DNA of 64,000 nt from Mangifera indica (lineage: Eukaryota; Streptophyta; Magnoliopsida; Sapindales; Anacardiaceae), in assembly GCF_011075055.1 (NCBI RefSeq), contig NW_025401132.1:1-64000 (forward strand). The letters run 5' to 3'. Positions 22,501-35,099 of the stretch are shown here, piece by piece; the first letter of the stretch is position 1, and each line of letters starts with the position of its first letter. Position numbers and translations under genes: made by a program. The notes beneath the pieces were generated by a model. It worked only from the letters and a program-made list of their open reading frames with translations, was not told where the DNA came from and did no database searches.

Positions 22501-25500
22501 ATCTGTGGGCTCAAACCTAAAAGATGGACAGTCTCGCAATTCTGCTAGTGGTGGTGCAACTGACCTACCTTCAACTCCGGCAAAGGATGAGAAAAGCAGC
22601 AGTGCTGGTCAGTCCCACAACAATACTCACTCTTGTTCCATTGATCATACCAAAACTGGGGGATGCTCTGGGAAAGAGGATGTTAGGAGCTCTACTGCTG
22701 CTTCAGTGACCACAAACAAGGCCTCTGGTTCTTCACGGTCTCGAAAATCTGTTAATGGTTTCCCTTGTTCAAATCTTTCAGGGGTTCAAAGAGAAACTGG
22801 ATCAAACAGAACTTCTCAGCACAGGAATCAAGCTTCAGAAAGACCATATCATTCGAGTTTAATAAGTGACAAAGCAATAGATATATCTGCTGTTGAGGGG
22901 AGTAATCACAAGCTAATAGTTAAGATCCCAAATCGAGGTCGCAGTCCAGCCCAAAGTGCCAGTGCAGGATCTCTTGAAGATCCTCTGGTCACAAACAGCA
23001 TAGCATCCTCTCCCATTCTCTCAGAGAAGCAGGATCAGTTTGATCGTAACCTCAAGGAAAAAAATGACACACTTCTTGGAGTTGACGAGGGAGATGGGGC
23101 ACCATCTGTTGCTCCTGAATCATCAGGCTGTCAGACTGATGATGATACAAAGGCATTTACTGAAATTTCGAAAGATGCTTCTTTATCATCAGGAAATGAA
23201 CATAAAAATACAAAGCGGCAACAAATTCCTTTCAGTGCTTTGGTCAAGTATTCTGCAGTAGCTGCATCTGTGCCAGTTGGGGATGATATCGGAATGAATC
23301 TGCTTGCAAGTGTGGCTGCTGGGGAGATGTGCAAATCTGACATAGTTTCACCAGATGTCTCTCCACGAAGAAACACTCCTGTCCATGAGCAACTCTGTGA
23401 TGACAAAGATTCAAGAGTAAAATCATCTCTGGGAGTCAATCTTTCTCCAGAACAGAGTCAGTCTATTGATGGTGCCGACGATGAACATGGGAAGCAGGTT
23501 GATCGTACTTTGCCAGCCAAGAATACAGATACTAATCTGGAGAAATCTGCAAGAGATCTAACTGGACAGATAAATATTTCCCCAGTGGATTTGCCGCAGA
23601 CTAGAAATGCATTTCAGGAGAGATCTGAGAATTTGAAACAAGATATAAATGAGGAGATCTCAGATGCTACAGCCAAATATCTTGAGGGAAAGGCTGGTAG
23701 TAGAGTGGATACAGATGGCAGTCCAGGTGCTAAACAAAAGATCAGTAGCTCTTTACTAACTGTGGATAGGGTCTCTGAACCTGTTGTAAAAGTTGAGACT
23801 GAAGCCCTTGAAGGATCACAATCATATCGATCTTCGGAAATTGATGGTGAGACTAAGAAAAATGTGAATGATGGATTTAATAACGACATACAGACAGAAC
23901 AGAAACTTTCTACTGTGGTAAAACAGTTTGACTTTGTCAAAGGAACAGATGCGAAAATGCTGCATACGTCTGGTCCTGGTAAAGATATGGCTTCTGAAAA
24001 TGTTGATGAAGTGAAAGCTGACAATGCTGATGAAGTTGATGTAACCAGTCATCTTAGTGATGGTGAAAAGCAGAAGACTGAATGGAGAACTAAAGTTCCT
24101 TTGACTCATTCGGATCAGAACGAACCGAATTCGGGCTTAGATGTCTCTGATCACAAGTGTGAGCACATTGAGGAAACAGTAGAAAGTAATGAGGGCAAAA
24201 AGCATCATTGTGCTGGTCCAGCTTCTCCAGAGGTACCCCCTGCATTGCAAGTGCAAGAAACAGGACAGCACGGGAGGCTGGGAGTTCCTAAGTTGACTGG
24301 GGATGAGGTAGATGAAGCAGAGGTCTCTTCATCGACCACTGCCGATGTGTCTTTCTCCACTGGAGGTGTGACTGATATGGAAGCAAAAGTTGAATTTGAT
24401 CTAAATGAAAATTTTAGTGGAGATGATGGAAAATATGGAGAGTTGAATCACCTGACAGCCCCAGATTGTTCAGGTACTGCTCAACAATTGATTAGCCCTT
24501 TGCCATTCCCAGTTTCTTCCGTCTCTAGTAGCCTTCTGGCATCCATTACAGTAGCTGCTGCTGCAAAAGGGCCTTTTGTTCCACCAGAAGACCTCCTGAG
24601 AAGTAAAGGGGCACTTGGTTGGAAGGGGTCTGCAGCAACAAGTGCATTTCGACCGGCTGAACCTAGAAAGGCTCTGGAGATTCCATTGGGTGAAACTAAC
24701 ATATCTCTTTCCAATGCTACACCTGGAAGACATAGTCGCCCTCCTTTGGATATTGACTTAAATGTACCAGATGAGAGAATATTTGAGGATTTGGTTTCTC
24801 GGGGCTCTACTCAAGATACATTTTGTGTATCTGGCCTTACAAATAATCGTGATGTGTCACATGAACGGATAGGTTCCACACCTGCTCGGTGCTCTGGTGG
24901 TCTTGACCTAGATTTGAATAGAGTTGAGGAGCTTACTGATGGTAATATCTCAACAAGCAATGGTCATAAAGCAGATATTCCAGTTCAGCCTGTCACATCA
25001 TCATCGGGTGGTCTTTTCAATGGTGAAGTGAGTGTTCGTAGAGACTTTGATTTGAATGATGGACCTGTAGTTGATGAGATGAGTACAGATCCAGCATTGT
25101 TCAATCAGAACACTAGAAGCATACCACCCCAGCCACCGGTTTCTGTTCTCCGGATGAACACGGCTGATACAGGAAACCTTGCATCATGGTATCCCAGAGG
25201 GAACACGTATTCAACTGTCACAGTTCCATCATTGCCTGATAGAGAGCAGCAGCCTTTTTCAATTGTTGCACCGGGTGCGCACCAAAGGATGTTGACCCCC
25301 CCTTCTGTTGGCACCTCATTTGTTCCTGATGTTTTCAGGGGGCCAGTTTTGTCATCTTCTCCTGCCGTTCCCTTTCCATCTACTCACTTCCAATATTCCA
25401 TCTTCCCTTTTGGAACCACCTTTCCACTTCCATCAGCCACTTTCTCTGGTGGTTCAACAGCCTATGTGGATTCATCATCTGGTGGGAGGCTATGCTTCCC

Positions 25501-25834
25501 TGCAATGAATTCACAAATATTGGGACCAACACCTGCAGTCCCATCTCATTACCCAAGGCCGTACGTAGTTAGCCTCCCTGATGGTAGCAACAATTCTAAT
25601 GCCGAGAGTGGTTGGAAATGGGGAAGACAGGCTCTAGACTTAAATGCAGGACCTGGAGTCCCAGATATAGAAGGTAGAGATGAGACATTACCTCTTGTGC
25701 CAAGGCAACTATCTGTTGCTAGTTCACAGGCCCTGGCGGAGGAGCAAGCAAGAATATATATGCCTGGTGGCATTCTGAAGAGGAAGGAACCTGAAGGATG
25801 GGATGGCTACAAGCGACCTTCATGGCAATATTAA
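19467..25834 (+). CDS. SUO: SUO-like BAH / TFIIS-N (LW) domain protein, tandem copy B
   Basis: Coding exons 19467-19619, 21076-21447 and 21542-25834 give 1,605 aa with exactly the exon structure of copy A; both exon 2 sequences are 372 nt. Two more in-frame ATGs (19455, 19461) precede MHGW. Exon 2 encodes the BAH domain (DGRKISVGDCALF, HPCKVAFLPKGVE, LWWLTDKDY). About residues 270-421 form the TFIIS-N domain (KGGLVDYDGVEKLVQLM, LPVYDEWLQEVHKGK). The C-terminal half carries five DLN motifs and three GW dipeptides (LGWKGS, SGWKWG, EGWDGY); copy A has lysine at the middle site. Compared with copy A it lacks about 25 residues after the LKEK motif (near residue 680). Both copies are intact, so this is a functional tandem pair rather than gene plus pseudogene. 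Function (miRNA-linked translational repression, chromatin binding) is inferred from Arabidopsis SUO. Confidence 0.93.
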
Positions 25835-26264
25835 TTTCATATTTCACCATTTGCTGACCCATGAAATCTTGTAAGTTCTTCACTTGTTTTCTCCATGCGT
25901 GTGTAGTTTGTTTTTGCGAATTGTCAATAGTCTCAATACATGACTTTGTGCTGAATTAATTAAGCTTGGCATTAGGCTAGATTTCATTTTTGTGGAAGGT
26001 ATAGTGACCTGGTTCCTAGGAACTCTGTTAAAAGAAAAAATCCACTTTTTATTAACTAGGAAAGATATAGGATATTGATTTTGGGAATATCTGTCCTTTT
26101 GTGCCTTCTATCAAATGTAAAAAATTTTTGTGCTTCTCTTTATAAAGGGTTGAAATATCATTATTATGTATTGTCTTGTGTTATTTGAGATGCCCTTTTT
26201 TATTTTATTATTGTGTTTGGTTTCAAATTTACTTCTTTTAATGTCCTCCTGTTGTTTTCTTCAG
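25835..26264 (+). other. 3'UTR of SUO copy B with a 3'UTR intron
   Basis: The donor atctt|gtaagttctt at 25871 lies 36 nt after the stop. The acceptor is ttcttcag at 26264. The downstream exon contains gggatgggcagtggctaac, matching copy A. Position and spacing are conserved between the paralogues. Confidence 0.6.
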
Positions 26265-28493
26265 TTCTTCAGGGATGGGCAGTGGCTAACCTGCAGAGGT
26301 CGTCTAACATGTGCTCATGGAGGTTGGGTGGTAAGTGAGTTATTTGATGTTGTCCATAGCCTCCGACCCCCATCCTTCTGCTGTATCAACTTTATCATAA
26401 AGATCTGTTGGGTTTCTGAGCTGTGTGTTGGTTGAATTTGTTCTGGGTGGTGCAGATCAGTTTCTCCTTTGTAGATATTAACTATTGGAAATCATGCACT
26501 GTGCTGCCCACACATTCAAAATTGGTGCCCGTAGTGGCGTTTAAGCATCAAGAAAATATACTTTTGAACCCAGAACCATCCCTCTTCCAATCCTTATTAT
26601 GGGGGTCGAATTGATCTGCTTTATGCTGAAAGTCCTTTTGTATGTACTTTGATGTTAATTTATCTTTCTTTGCTTCCTTCTCAATCCATTTTCTTTTAGT
26701 TGCATATATATAAGCAGAGTGGATGCTGAATTTTGATACTAGGAGCTTTCTTGATCTGGCATGTTTTAGTTGCTGTGGTTGATCTTGTATTCTTATGTTA
26801 GTCTATTTTATTTATTAACCCTCATTGTAGTTCATCTAATATGTTTTAGATATTTGCCCATCTTAGCCATTAGATAAGATTGCTGATAATGATCCTGTAT
26901 ATTTACAACATTAACTTTTGTCTTGTGCATTTTGTCTGCAAATTGCATTTGTGTTATCATTGTGGACTGATGTTCAATTGAGTTGGCCTTAAAGATGACT
27001 CCTGTAACATGGAGAAACTGAACTAATAATTTTAAAGATTCCCTCTGATATGTCGTGCACTTGGGTCCAGTTGTTGAAATTTCTTTTAATGTCTAATATG
27101 AAAAACAAAGTTCTGTGAATATCATTACTAGTGATGTATTGTGATATTTTTGGCTTAGTTACTAATGTTATGAATTCTATGAGTTTTAGTGGATTCTGAT
27201 TATTGATGGTGGTGATGAACTCTTGATACTTGAGAAATTTCATGAATAAATAAAATTCAGGTGTGAATTACTGATCTGAAAAAGTTAGAGAATAATCGGG
27301 ATTGATTTTTGAATCCTCTGCATTTATTGTCTGTGGTCTGTGACTTTTGACCCTCCAACATAAGCTGTTAATGTTACTTTGTATGACAGTATGTTGTTTT
27401 TGAGAACCTACATTCTCTTAGTATCTGTTTCTCCATAAAGCCAGCTTGGGTTTAGGTACTTTAGGTATTGGTTGGCCAAATCAAAATGTTGGGTGTGTCG
27501 GATATGTATCAATTATTTCTTTGAACGTTTCTATTTAGGAATGACCAGGATGACAGAGACAGGAATTCAATTGCAGAGACTGACATAGAATTTTGAAACA
27601 AATGTATAGATGCCCCTTTTTGTTTTCCTGCCACGTTTTGTTTGATAGGCAGGATCCAATTTTTTAAGGCACCACAATTTGTTTGGTACACAACGTTTTC
27701 ATCTTGGCATCAAGATGAACATCACGAATTACACATTTATTTTTTGTCAACAAATGTTTTCAGCTTTGGTGAGTATTAGTTGTTGGTACTTGGTCTTGTA
27801 GGAACCTCAATTTGTTGCATTGCTTATTTGTGTAAATATTTAGTGAAGTCTTTCAATCAGGAATGGCTGTGGGTGGGTATGTCTTCACTGCTTGATTTTT
27901 ATAGCTGATTTTTTTCAATTTCACTGTCATATGATTCGTCCACCCATTGGCAAGCTTTTGACTGCAGAAAAGGGCGAATGTCTTGTACCAAATTTGAAGA
28001 CAAGAATGTCAGCAAACCCAATTGTTGTGGTAGGTTTGCTAACTGAAAATAATTGTGACTGTCAACAAGAATGCCCTGAACCATATATGCTGATTGATAA
28101 GCCAGTGACAAAGGTTATACGTGAGATAGAAGTCAATTAACTAGTTCAGAGCAACACGGTAAACTAAGACAAAACAAAAACACACCTATAAAGTAAATTC
28201 TCATAATGCATCGGTAACCCACAATGATTGATCATATAGATTAGTGTCTTGGTGATATCTTTTCTCACAATGATTAGATCATAAGATTAGATAGAAAAAG
28301 CACGAAATCTAGATGGTTGACTGCAGCCTACTGAAAAAGTTTCCACGGCAACCAAACAAACAGGATCCGAACAGGGTTGCATGGAAATCAAACGCAAAGG
28401 ACCCCGGCAGCGTCGTGAAGAATATCTAGGCAGTCATTTCTACGTTCAAACAAGCTACTAATCAGTGCACAATTATGTTGATGAAGATGTTTC
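26265..28493. other. 3' exon of SUO copy B, spacer, and 3' flank of the ROP gene
   Basis: The first few hundred bases are probable 3'UTR of copy B. The remainder shows no recognisable gene. An open stretch at 27892-28140 has no family resemblance. The last few hundred bases before 28494 are presumably 3'UTR of the minus-strand ROP gene. Confidence 0.5.
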
Positions 28494-31400
28494 TCATTTC
28501 AGACCCACAAGGTTTCTAGCACAAAGGACATTTCTGCAAGTTAAATTACCCAATAAGAAAGAAAAATAGAGAAACCCAGATAAACGAATATATGTACGAA
28601 GAAAAAATATCACCGAATAATTTGAATGCGAAAGGAGGGACAAAAAAATTCACCAGCTCTCTTTCTCACACCACGATACTGTATCCGCAAAAGTATTGAG
28701 AACTACTAGGTAAGAAAATAAAAATGGTTCCCTGTATGCCATTAACATGTGCTACTAATTTTTGCGGTAGTGGGTGATGTTTAAAAAGTTAATTGCCTGT
28801 ATCATTAATTATTCAGGACTTATCTTCAAACATGTATTTCCAATCTTCATTACAAGATGGATGCTTGAGAGGGATCATTGATGAAGTACATTATAGGCGA
28901 ATGGTAATAGATATCTTATTAGAAATTCCCAACTGCACATTATAACATGTTGCAAAAACACAATCAAGAGGCAATAATCAAGTCTTAGTAGGACAGAGAA
29001 ATAAAAATACTGACAGTAGGCATCCTCCATGTTGCTTTTTCTTTTTCTCCTTTTGTTTCTGTGGAGGTTTGATAACTACCCTGATTGCAGCATCAAACAC
29101 TGCCTTCACATTCTGCAATGGGATAGACTCAGGTTATCTATAGCATGGTATCATAGGTATAATGGAAGTGTCTTAGGGTAAAATTATTAGAGACTGCCTC
29201 TAAAAGCAATAGATAGGCTTATTAAAACTCAGGTCTGTCATATTTGCCAGGGGAATAAATCCCCGGTTCAGGTCTAGGAATAACATGATACAACCTGGGT
29301 ACAGGATTTATTTATTTTTGAACAATAAATAAGTCAAATATATCATTCAGTCACAGTGTCATCATAAGCCAAAGTTGGTCAATTTTTCTAATTTCCCATT
29401 TCAATACAGATACGATTTATTGATTGATCACCATCATAGTTCAAGATGTGTACCCAACAGCACAGGATCGTCAGTTAATAATTTCACAAAATAAACATCT
29501 TAGTTAAATTTACCCAAGTATTCGACGGGTGCAGTAAAAGCACAGAGCGTCTTAACAATGGGAATACCAGCATCAAAGAAGCATAGTCATGATCTTCAAA
29601 AGATCCATAAAAGTTGGGAGGATGACAGGTTTAGTATAATAACACCAGAGCTACAATATTATTCATAATAAAGATTTTGGCGCTAGTTGTATCATGTCTC
29701 CTAAGAACTTAATTTTCCTTCAGATAATCAGGCAAAGAGCATTGTTGAGTGTCCAGACTAACTTTCATGCCATGCTTTGACATACCTGCTGAGTTTTTGA
29801 GCTGCACTCAATGTAATATGCAGCACCAATCTGTTTACGGAGTTCTTCTCCCTGATTTTATAATAAAGATGCAACCAAGAATTTAGAGCATTGATTGTAA
29901 TATTTCAAGATAGAGCATAAAGTAAGTAATAAACAGAATTATACTTGTGCAGTGGTCACAGGCACCATTCCTGGGTGATCAGCCAAATAATGTTTATCAT
30001 CACGAAGATCTGCATGTTGTTAAACCACATAAATGTTGAGATTATTAAATTTGTTACAAATAACTAATTTACCATGATAAATGAAAATAAATATAAATGC
30101 AGCTCAAAACTTCTTCCAGTGTAATATGGGATGAAAATGAAAAATTCTCTATAATAAAGTTAAACAGTTGTTGAAGGCTGTTATGGCCTTGTCATAGATG
30201 GGTCTCACTTTGCCTCTACCACATCAAGGAATATTTCTTGGCTAGCAGAAGCTCTCAAGGAGAGAATTAATCTTAACACAACTATAGTAATTTTTGGTGA
30301 AATCATCTCTAATCTCCTTTTGCCTTTTTATGAAGGATGCTTTACATACACTGCAAAAAAAAAAGCAAAGTGGTGCATGTTTCTGGGCACTCACCATAAT
30401 GCCAAAAGCACATAAATTATGTCTTAAATAAAGGAAAGGGAAAAAAGGAAATACGGAAAGACTTTCAAGCCTAAAAAGTAGGAAAACATGAGATGTGAAA
30501 GCAATTGGTCTCTTTCCCTATATAAGAACTGCAACAATACCAATACTAGAGGTATCACATTCAATAATGAATAGGTTTGTAATATCCTGATGCTGGTACT
30601 TGCTCTTGAACCATCACTCGCTTCTTGGGGCTGTGTAAAATTATTATTTTTCAGAATTTTGCTCAAAAAAGGTGGAGTTTCTTCCATAGTTTTTATGAAC
30701 TTGTGGTAATAACTAGTGAGCCCGTGGCTGGCTTGTTTGTTGGAATCTTGTTGGAATCCATCTTCACCCAGCTTTGATTGATGACATGTCCCAAGTACTG
30801 CATTTTTGTATATCCAAGGCAATATTTTTCTATTTTGACATAAATTTGGTAAGTGGTTCAAATTGAAAGCACCATATTCAAAAGTCATAGTGGGCTTCCC
30901 AATTAGGGCTATATACTAGAATATCAAAAAAAAAAAAAAAATACTGGCATAAACTTCCTATATGGGCAAAAATTTAATGCATAGGAATTTGGTAGTGTCA
31001 ACCTGCAGATACAATTTAGCTAAGTATTTTGTCCCACATAACTCATCCAGAAGCTCATTTGTCACTAGTATTGGGAATCTGTCTTTAATGATGGCCTAAT
31101 TCAAAGCTCAATAATCCATGCAAAATCACCAAGATCAATTTTTTTTCCTCATCAATAGGTCAGGTGAGGAAAAAGGACTAGAATTGGGCATAATTATACC
31201 ATCTTCTTTCATCTCCTAAATTAACCTTTCAATTTCTTTCTTTGGCAGTATAAGTATCGGTAGGGTCTCACTAAGATTAGTCTATTCTCTGGGTTCAAGT
31301 TGATTTTGTGGCTACGGTCTTGGTTGGGTGATTACTTGAAAATAACTTATTATTACTTGATAACTAGAGAATTAGTAAGTACAGACAATTAACCTTTAAT

Positions 31401-33387
31401 ACATGTTTATAGTCTTCATTAACAGACAATAAAGATGAAACTGTCAAAGTCTAAAACTGTGTTTTTGACAATATATGATGGTTACAACCTGAGACTTCTC
31501 AAATGATACAGCACCCAAATTAAAAGTTTCTATTCTTCATCAAGGGGTTAAATATCAAAACCTAGATTAAATCACACTACAAAGAACTTGTTTCAGCCTG
31601 AACTATAAAGTTTGACAAGTTAATACTCTTTAAAAGTCCTGTATCACACATTAAAGTAAAAAACCTCAACTCACCTCAACAAATCATCAAAATCCTCACC
31701 CGACTGTCTATGATTAATGAAACCCTCTTCCTTTCATGTGTAAGCATGTGCTTATTGTCAGATTATTTGCCACTAAATGTTTGTTTCACTGTTTTGATTC
31801 ACATTCAATTTTTTTACCTCCAGTACTCAGATGCCTAACAACGGAATAACCTCCTCACCAATGCATTTACTCTTAAACTTTGTACATGAAGAATTGAATT
31901 TAATAATATTCCTTCAAACTGATATTCATAGTCTTGGGTGCCACAAAATTCTTATAGTTGCATTCATTACTATTCCACTGCTTCCTTCACAAACTACAAC
32001 AGAACATCTATGACCACAAAATAATTTATGGGTTCACCATTTCAGTTTTTTCTATGGACAAGACCAGTATGATTTCATCTTCTATGTAAATAAGTAATCC
32101 AAAATGACTGATCAGTCATCTCAATATCCCATGCCATCCAATGTTAGCCATCTTCTAGTGTATGCTCGTTAACGATCAGTGAAATTAAGTTTATGTTTTC
32201 TGTGTTAGTCCTGCTTTTAAAAGCATGCAAAACAGTGTCTTTTGTAGATGGGTTATAACTGGAATATGCCACACCCACCCCTATTATCAATGATTCTACA
32301 TCCATAAAACAAGATGAAGGCCTATCTACCAAGACATTTTCTAAGAATCAGTGGCACTGAAGGATGATTTAATGTCACAAGCAACTGACAGCAAACAAGA
32401 AATAAGCCATAAACGATACTGCATTGGAGCAGTATTAATGATTTTATGCTTTCTGACTTACCCAATTTGGTTCCAACCAATACAACTGGTACTCCAGGAG
32501 AGTAATGCTGCAGTTCAGGGATCCACTGACGAAGTACCCACATATTAGAAAACGGCAATACAATGCTCAAATAAAATAAAATCAAATTCAGCTTAATGCA
32601 CCTTTTTCAGAACATTCTCATAGCTTGCCCGACTAACTAAAGAGAAAGCTAAGACAAAAACATCTGCTCCTCTGTAGCTCAATGGCCTCAACCTGTTGTA
32701 ATCCTCTTGCCCTATGATATTCATTGAAATACACATAACATGATAAATTGCCTAAATTTGGTAGAGATGTTGTCTTTGCAGTAAAAAAAAAAAGGAGAAA
32801 ATATATGAAGCTTAAATGACCGTGACTGTAAATCAGAGAAATCATACCAGCTGTATCCCAGAGGCCTAAGTTGACAGTTGTGCCTTCAGCTATCACATTT
32901 GCACTGAAGTTATCGAACACGGTTGGTATATAATCCTGGAAAGCGCAATAACAATTAGAAATCAAATTATAAAATCTACAAATAGAAAGAGCCAACCAGA
33001 ATAACAAAAGAATCTCCTTCTCCTTATCTTAATTTCCCAGAAAAAGAAGTAGACATAAAAGAATAGGTAAATCATAAATGAAAATCTAGAAAGGCAAATG
33101 AAAGCCAAAAGGCAAGTTCACACAAAAGCAAATTTTGTAATTTTTGTTAGTCAGAAAAAGCACAGAAAAGCTGCCGTCTCCTGAACCCAGATGCATCAAA
33201 GCACTAAATAATACACCCAAAACAAAAAAAAAAGAGACTGACAAACACAGATGGATGATGTTGAAGAAGAAAGAGTACATACAGTAGGAAACTTGTTACT
33301 TGTATAGCAAATAAGCAAGCAAGTCTTTCCAACAGCTCCATCACCAACTGTGACACACTTGATGAACCTTGAAGCACTAGAAGCCAT
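28494..33387 (-). CDS. ROP10: Type II ROP/RAC small GTPase (ROP9/10/11 class)
   Basis: Eight exons on the minus strand: 33387-33283, 32935-32848, 32711-32602, 32525-32462, 30009-29945, 29851-29786, 29112-29015 and 28533-28494. They join to 211 aa. Signature motifs: P-loop GDGAVGKT (15-22), effector YIPTVFDNF (37-45), WDTAGQ (61-66), TKLD (120-123) and ECSSK (159-163). A polybasic stretch KEKKKK is followed by GCLLNVLC (196-203), the GC-box type tail that is S-acylated in type II ROPs instead of prenylated at a CaaX box. The extra eighth exon is a known feature of this class. Exon 7 ends at a weak but canonical GT (CT|GTCAGT). ROPs are plasma-membrane GTP switches for polarity, and ROP9-11 act in ABA signalling. 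The symbol rests on sequence class and on the neighbouring SUO genes; ROP11 is the alternative. Confidence 0.9.
30424..31335 (-). pseudogene. Ty3/gypsy reverse transcriptase-RNase H relic in ROP intron 4
   Basis: Reading the minus strand with frame shifts gives [10 protein letters not shown]...VRPYRY, KEIE-like text, then [19 protein letters not shown]-like VDYRALN remains, KDRFPI, LLDEL and TKYLAKL. These follow the order of gypsy reverse transcriptase. Further along (30424-30888) [26 protein letters not shown] and FTQPQEAS match the RT-to-RNase H connection (GLTGYYRKF, PLTELLKKDKF). Stops and frameshifts make it non-functional. It lies in the 2.45-kb fourth intron of the ROP gene, in the same orientation. 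No LTRs were found. Confidence 0.75.
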
Positions 33388-33793
33388 TGTAACCAAAAAC
33401 AAAAACAAAACAAACCGACAAACAGAGAAAACAGAGGAGAAAGATAGGTCTTTTTAAGAGTTAGAAGGACTGGTAAACACAAAAACAACTTACTCCACAA
33501 GAGAAAATAAAAACAAAACAAAACGGAGGTTTGTTGGTGGACAATTTATGGCTTCTTTGGATAGTGGTGGATCACATGATTCTCACTCATTTACCATTAC
33601 CGAATCAATTTCCTTACTTTTTTGGGTTGGTAATTCAAGACTCAAGATTGGGATTTTATTGCTGAGATGACTGTAATTTTTGAATATAATTTTTCTTTTT
33701 GTTCAAAGTTATACATAGTAGAGAGATATATTCGTGCTTTCTCAAAGGGACAGCGGTTGCATTTATTTTAGTCCCGGAATTAAATTGGATAAT
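33388..33793 (-). promoter_or_regulatory. 5' leader and promoter-proximal region of the ROP gene
   Basis: The sequence upstream of the ROP ATG is rich in AAAACA on the plus strand (T/G-rich in the sense of the gene). No competing ORF with family resemblance is present. Core promoter elements cannot be identified with confidence. Confidence 0.35.
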
Positions 33794-33915
33794 GGCCAAA
33801 AGATTTGTTTCCGCACAAGGTGAATAAATATTAAAATTTTAATTACTTATTTATAATTATAATTTTATTTTAAAAACTCAATAAAAATTTAAAAAAATTA
33901 TCATTTAACAAAAAA
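33794..33915. mobile_element. Left-end fragment of a 252-944-type MULE-MITE
   Basis: The fragment begins ggccaaaagatttgtttcc and continues with the AT-rich subterminal pattern of the element at 252-944. The right half is missing. Confidence 0.5.
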
Positions 33916-35099
33916 TTGTCTTTTTCCCTTGGGTAAAACACTGAACTGAACAGCTCGCCTGTGATCATTCCCCAGACTGTGACAAACTGAGGCTTCAATT
34001 TACAAATATTAATTACATTTTACGCCTTAATTTAGACTCCTCAAATGATGGACCACGAAGCAGAGAAACAAAAGGGTAGCTCTCAGCCACTCCTGTTTGT
34101 CACCATAGAAAATTGACTTGGAAAAATTGGTCCTTTTCTATAATAAAAATGAAGCCTTTAGTTAAAGGTAGAGAAGTTGAACCTAAAATTAATTCAAAAT
34201 CATTTCTTTGAGGCAATGGACTCTGGAGCTGAAACCATTCGGTTGTTCCTTCAAGTGGGGATTGAAAGACTTAATCAATTTAGACTTTGATGATCCAAGT
34301 TTGAAACATTTGTATAAAGACGAAGGTATTAAAATAGTAAAAAGAAAAAGGGTTGGTTGGCTGCTCCACTATTTATGTAAAAGTTGAAAGATAAGGCCAC
34401 TTCTAAAGCAAGAAAATGAGGTGGCGACTTGAATTATTGCAGGTTTCAAAAGGAGGAAGAACTGTTCCAGGAATAAGTAAAATTTAAGTAACATAATAAA
34501 GAAGAATTTTCCATAAAGTGGAAATTAAAACATAATTAAACTACTGTGAACAACAAAAATTTATAAAAGATTATTTGATCCTAAAGTGCAGTTTCAGGTT
34601 GGGCAAGGCTTTTCTTTTACTTTTCTACTTATTTTGTAATACCCAGTTGCATTTGACCATTATTTATTTAATAAAATTATGTATATATATTTTAAATTAA
34701 AAATAAAATAATACTCAATTATACGATGACACATTAACTTAATATTCAATCGTGTACCTAAAAATGTATACATGTAATATTGCTCCTTTTTTTTATTTCC
34801 AAACATTTTTTGATTCATCATGAGCTTAATGACTCTTAAAACAATGCTTATGCCACAATATTTGCTCCAGTGGTAATGATTCTTGGCATGCTGTTAATCT
34901 ACAAATGCTCAACAACACTATGATGGCAACAAATCTTGGGGGTTTTGATGAACATGTAAATTTTGGCTTCAAAGGGAGGCATTTAAGCTGTTATATTTGT
35001 GTTTCCACAAATATTTAATAAGTAATATTATGTGTATAATTTTTTTTATAAATTTATTCATACTTATTTAACAACATATGATCCATGGGGGTAAGTAGG
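33916..35099. other. AT-rich intergenic DNA with a possible small MITE
   Basis: No gene is seen. Around 34670-34784 the sequence aataaaattatgtatata...atacatgtaatattgct resembles, in inverted order, the terminal sequences of the foldback MITE at 63150-63320. It may be a degraded relative. Confidence 0.4.

Noticed and set aside
27892..28140. An 82-codon frame between SUO copy B and ROP
   Set aside because: No domain or family resemblance, no conserved context. Probably chance in 3' flanking DNA.
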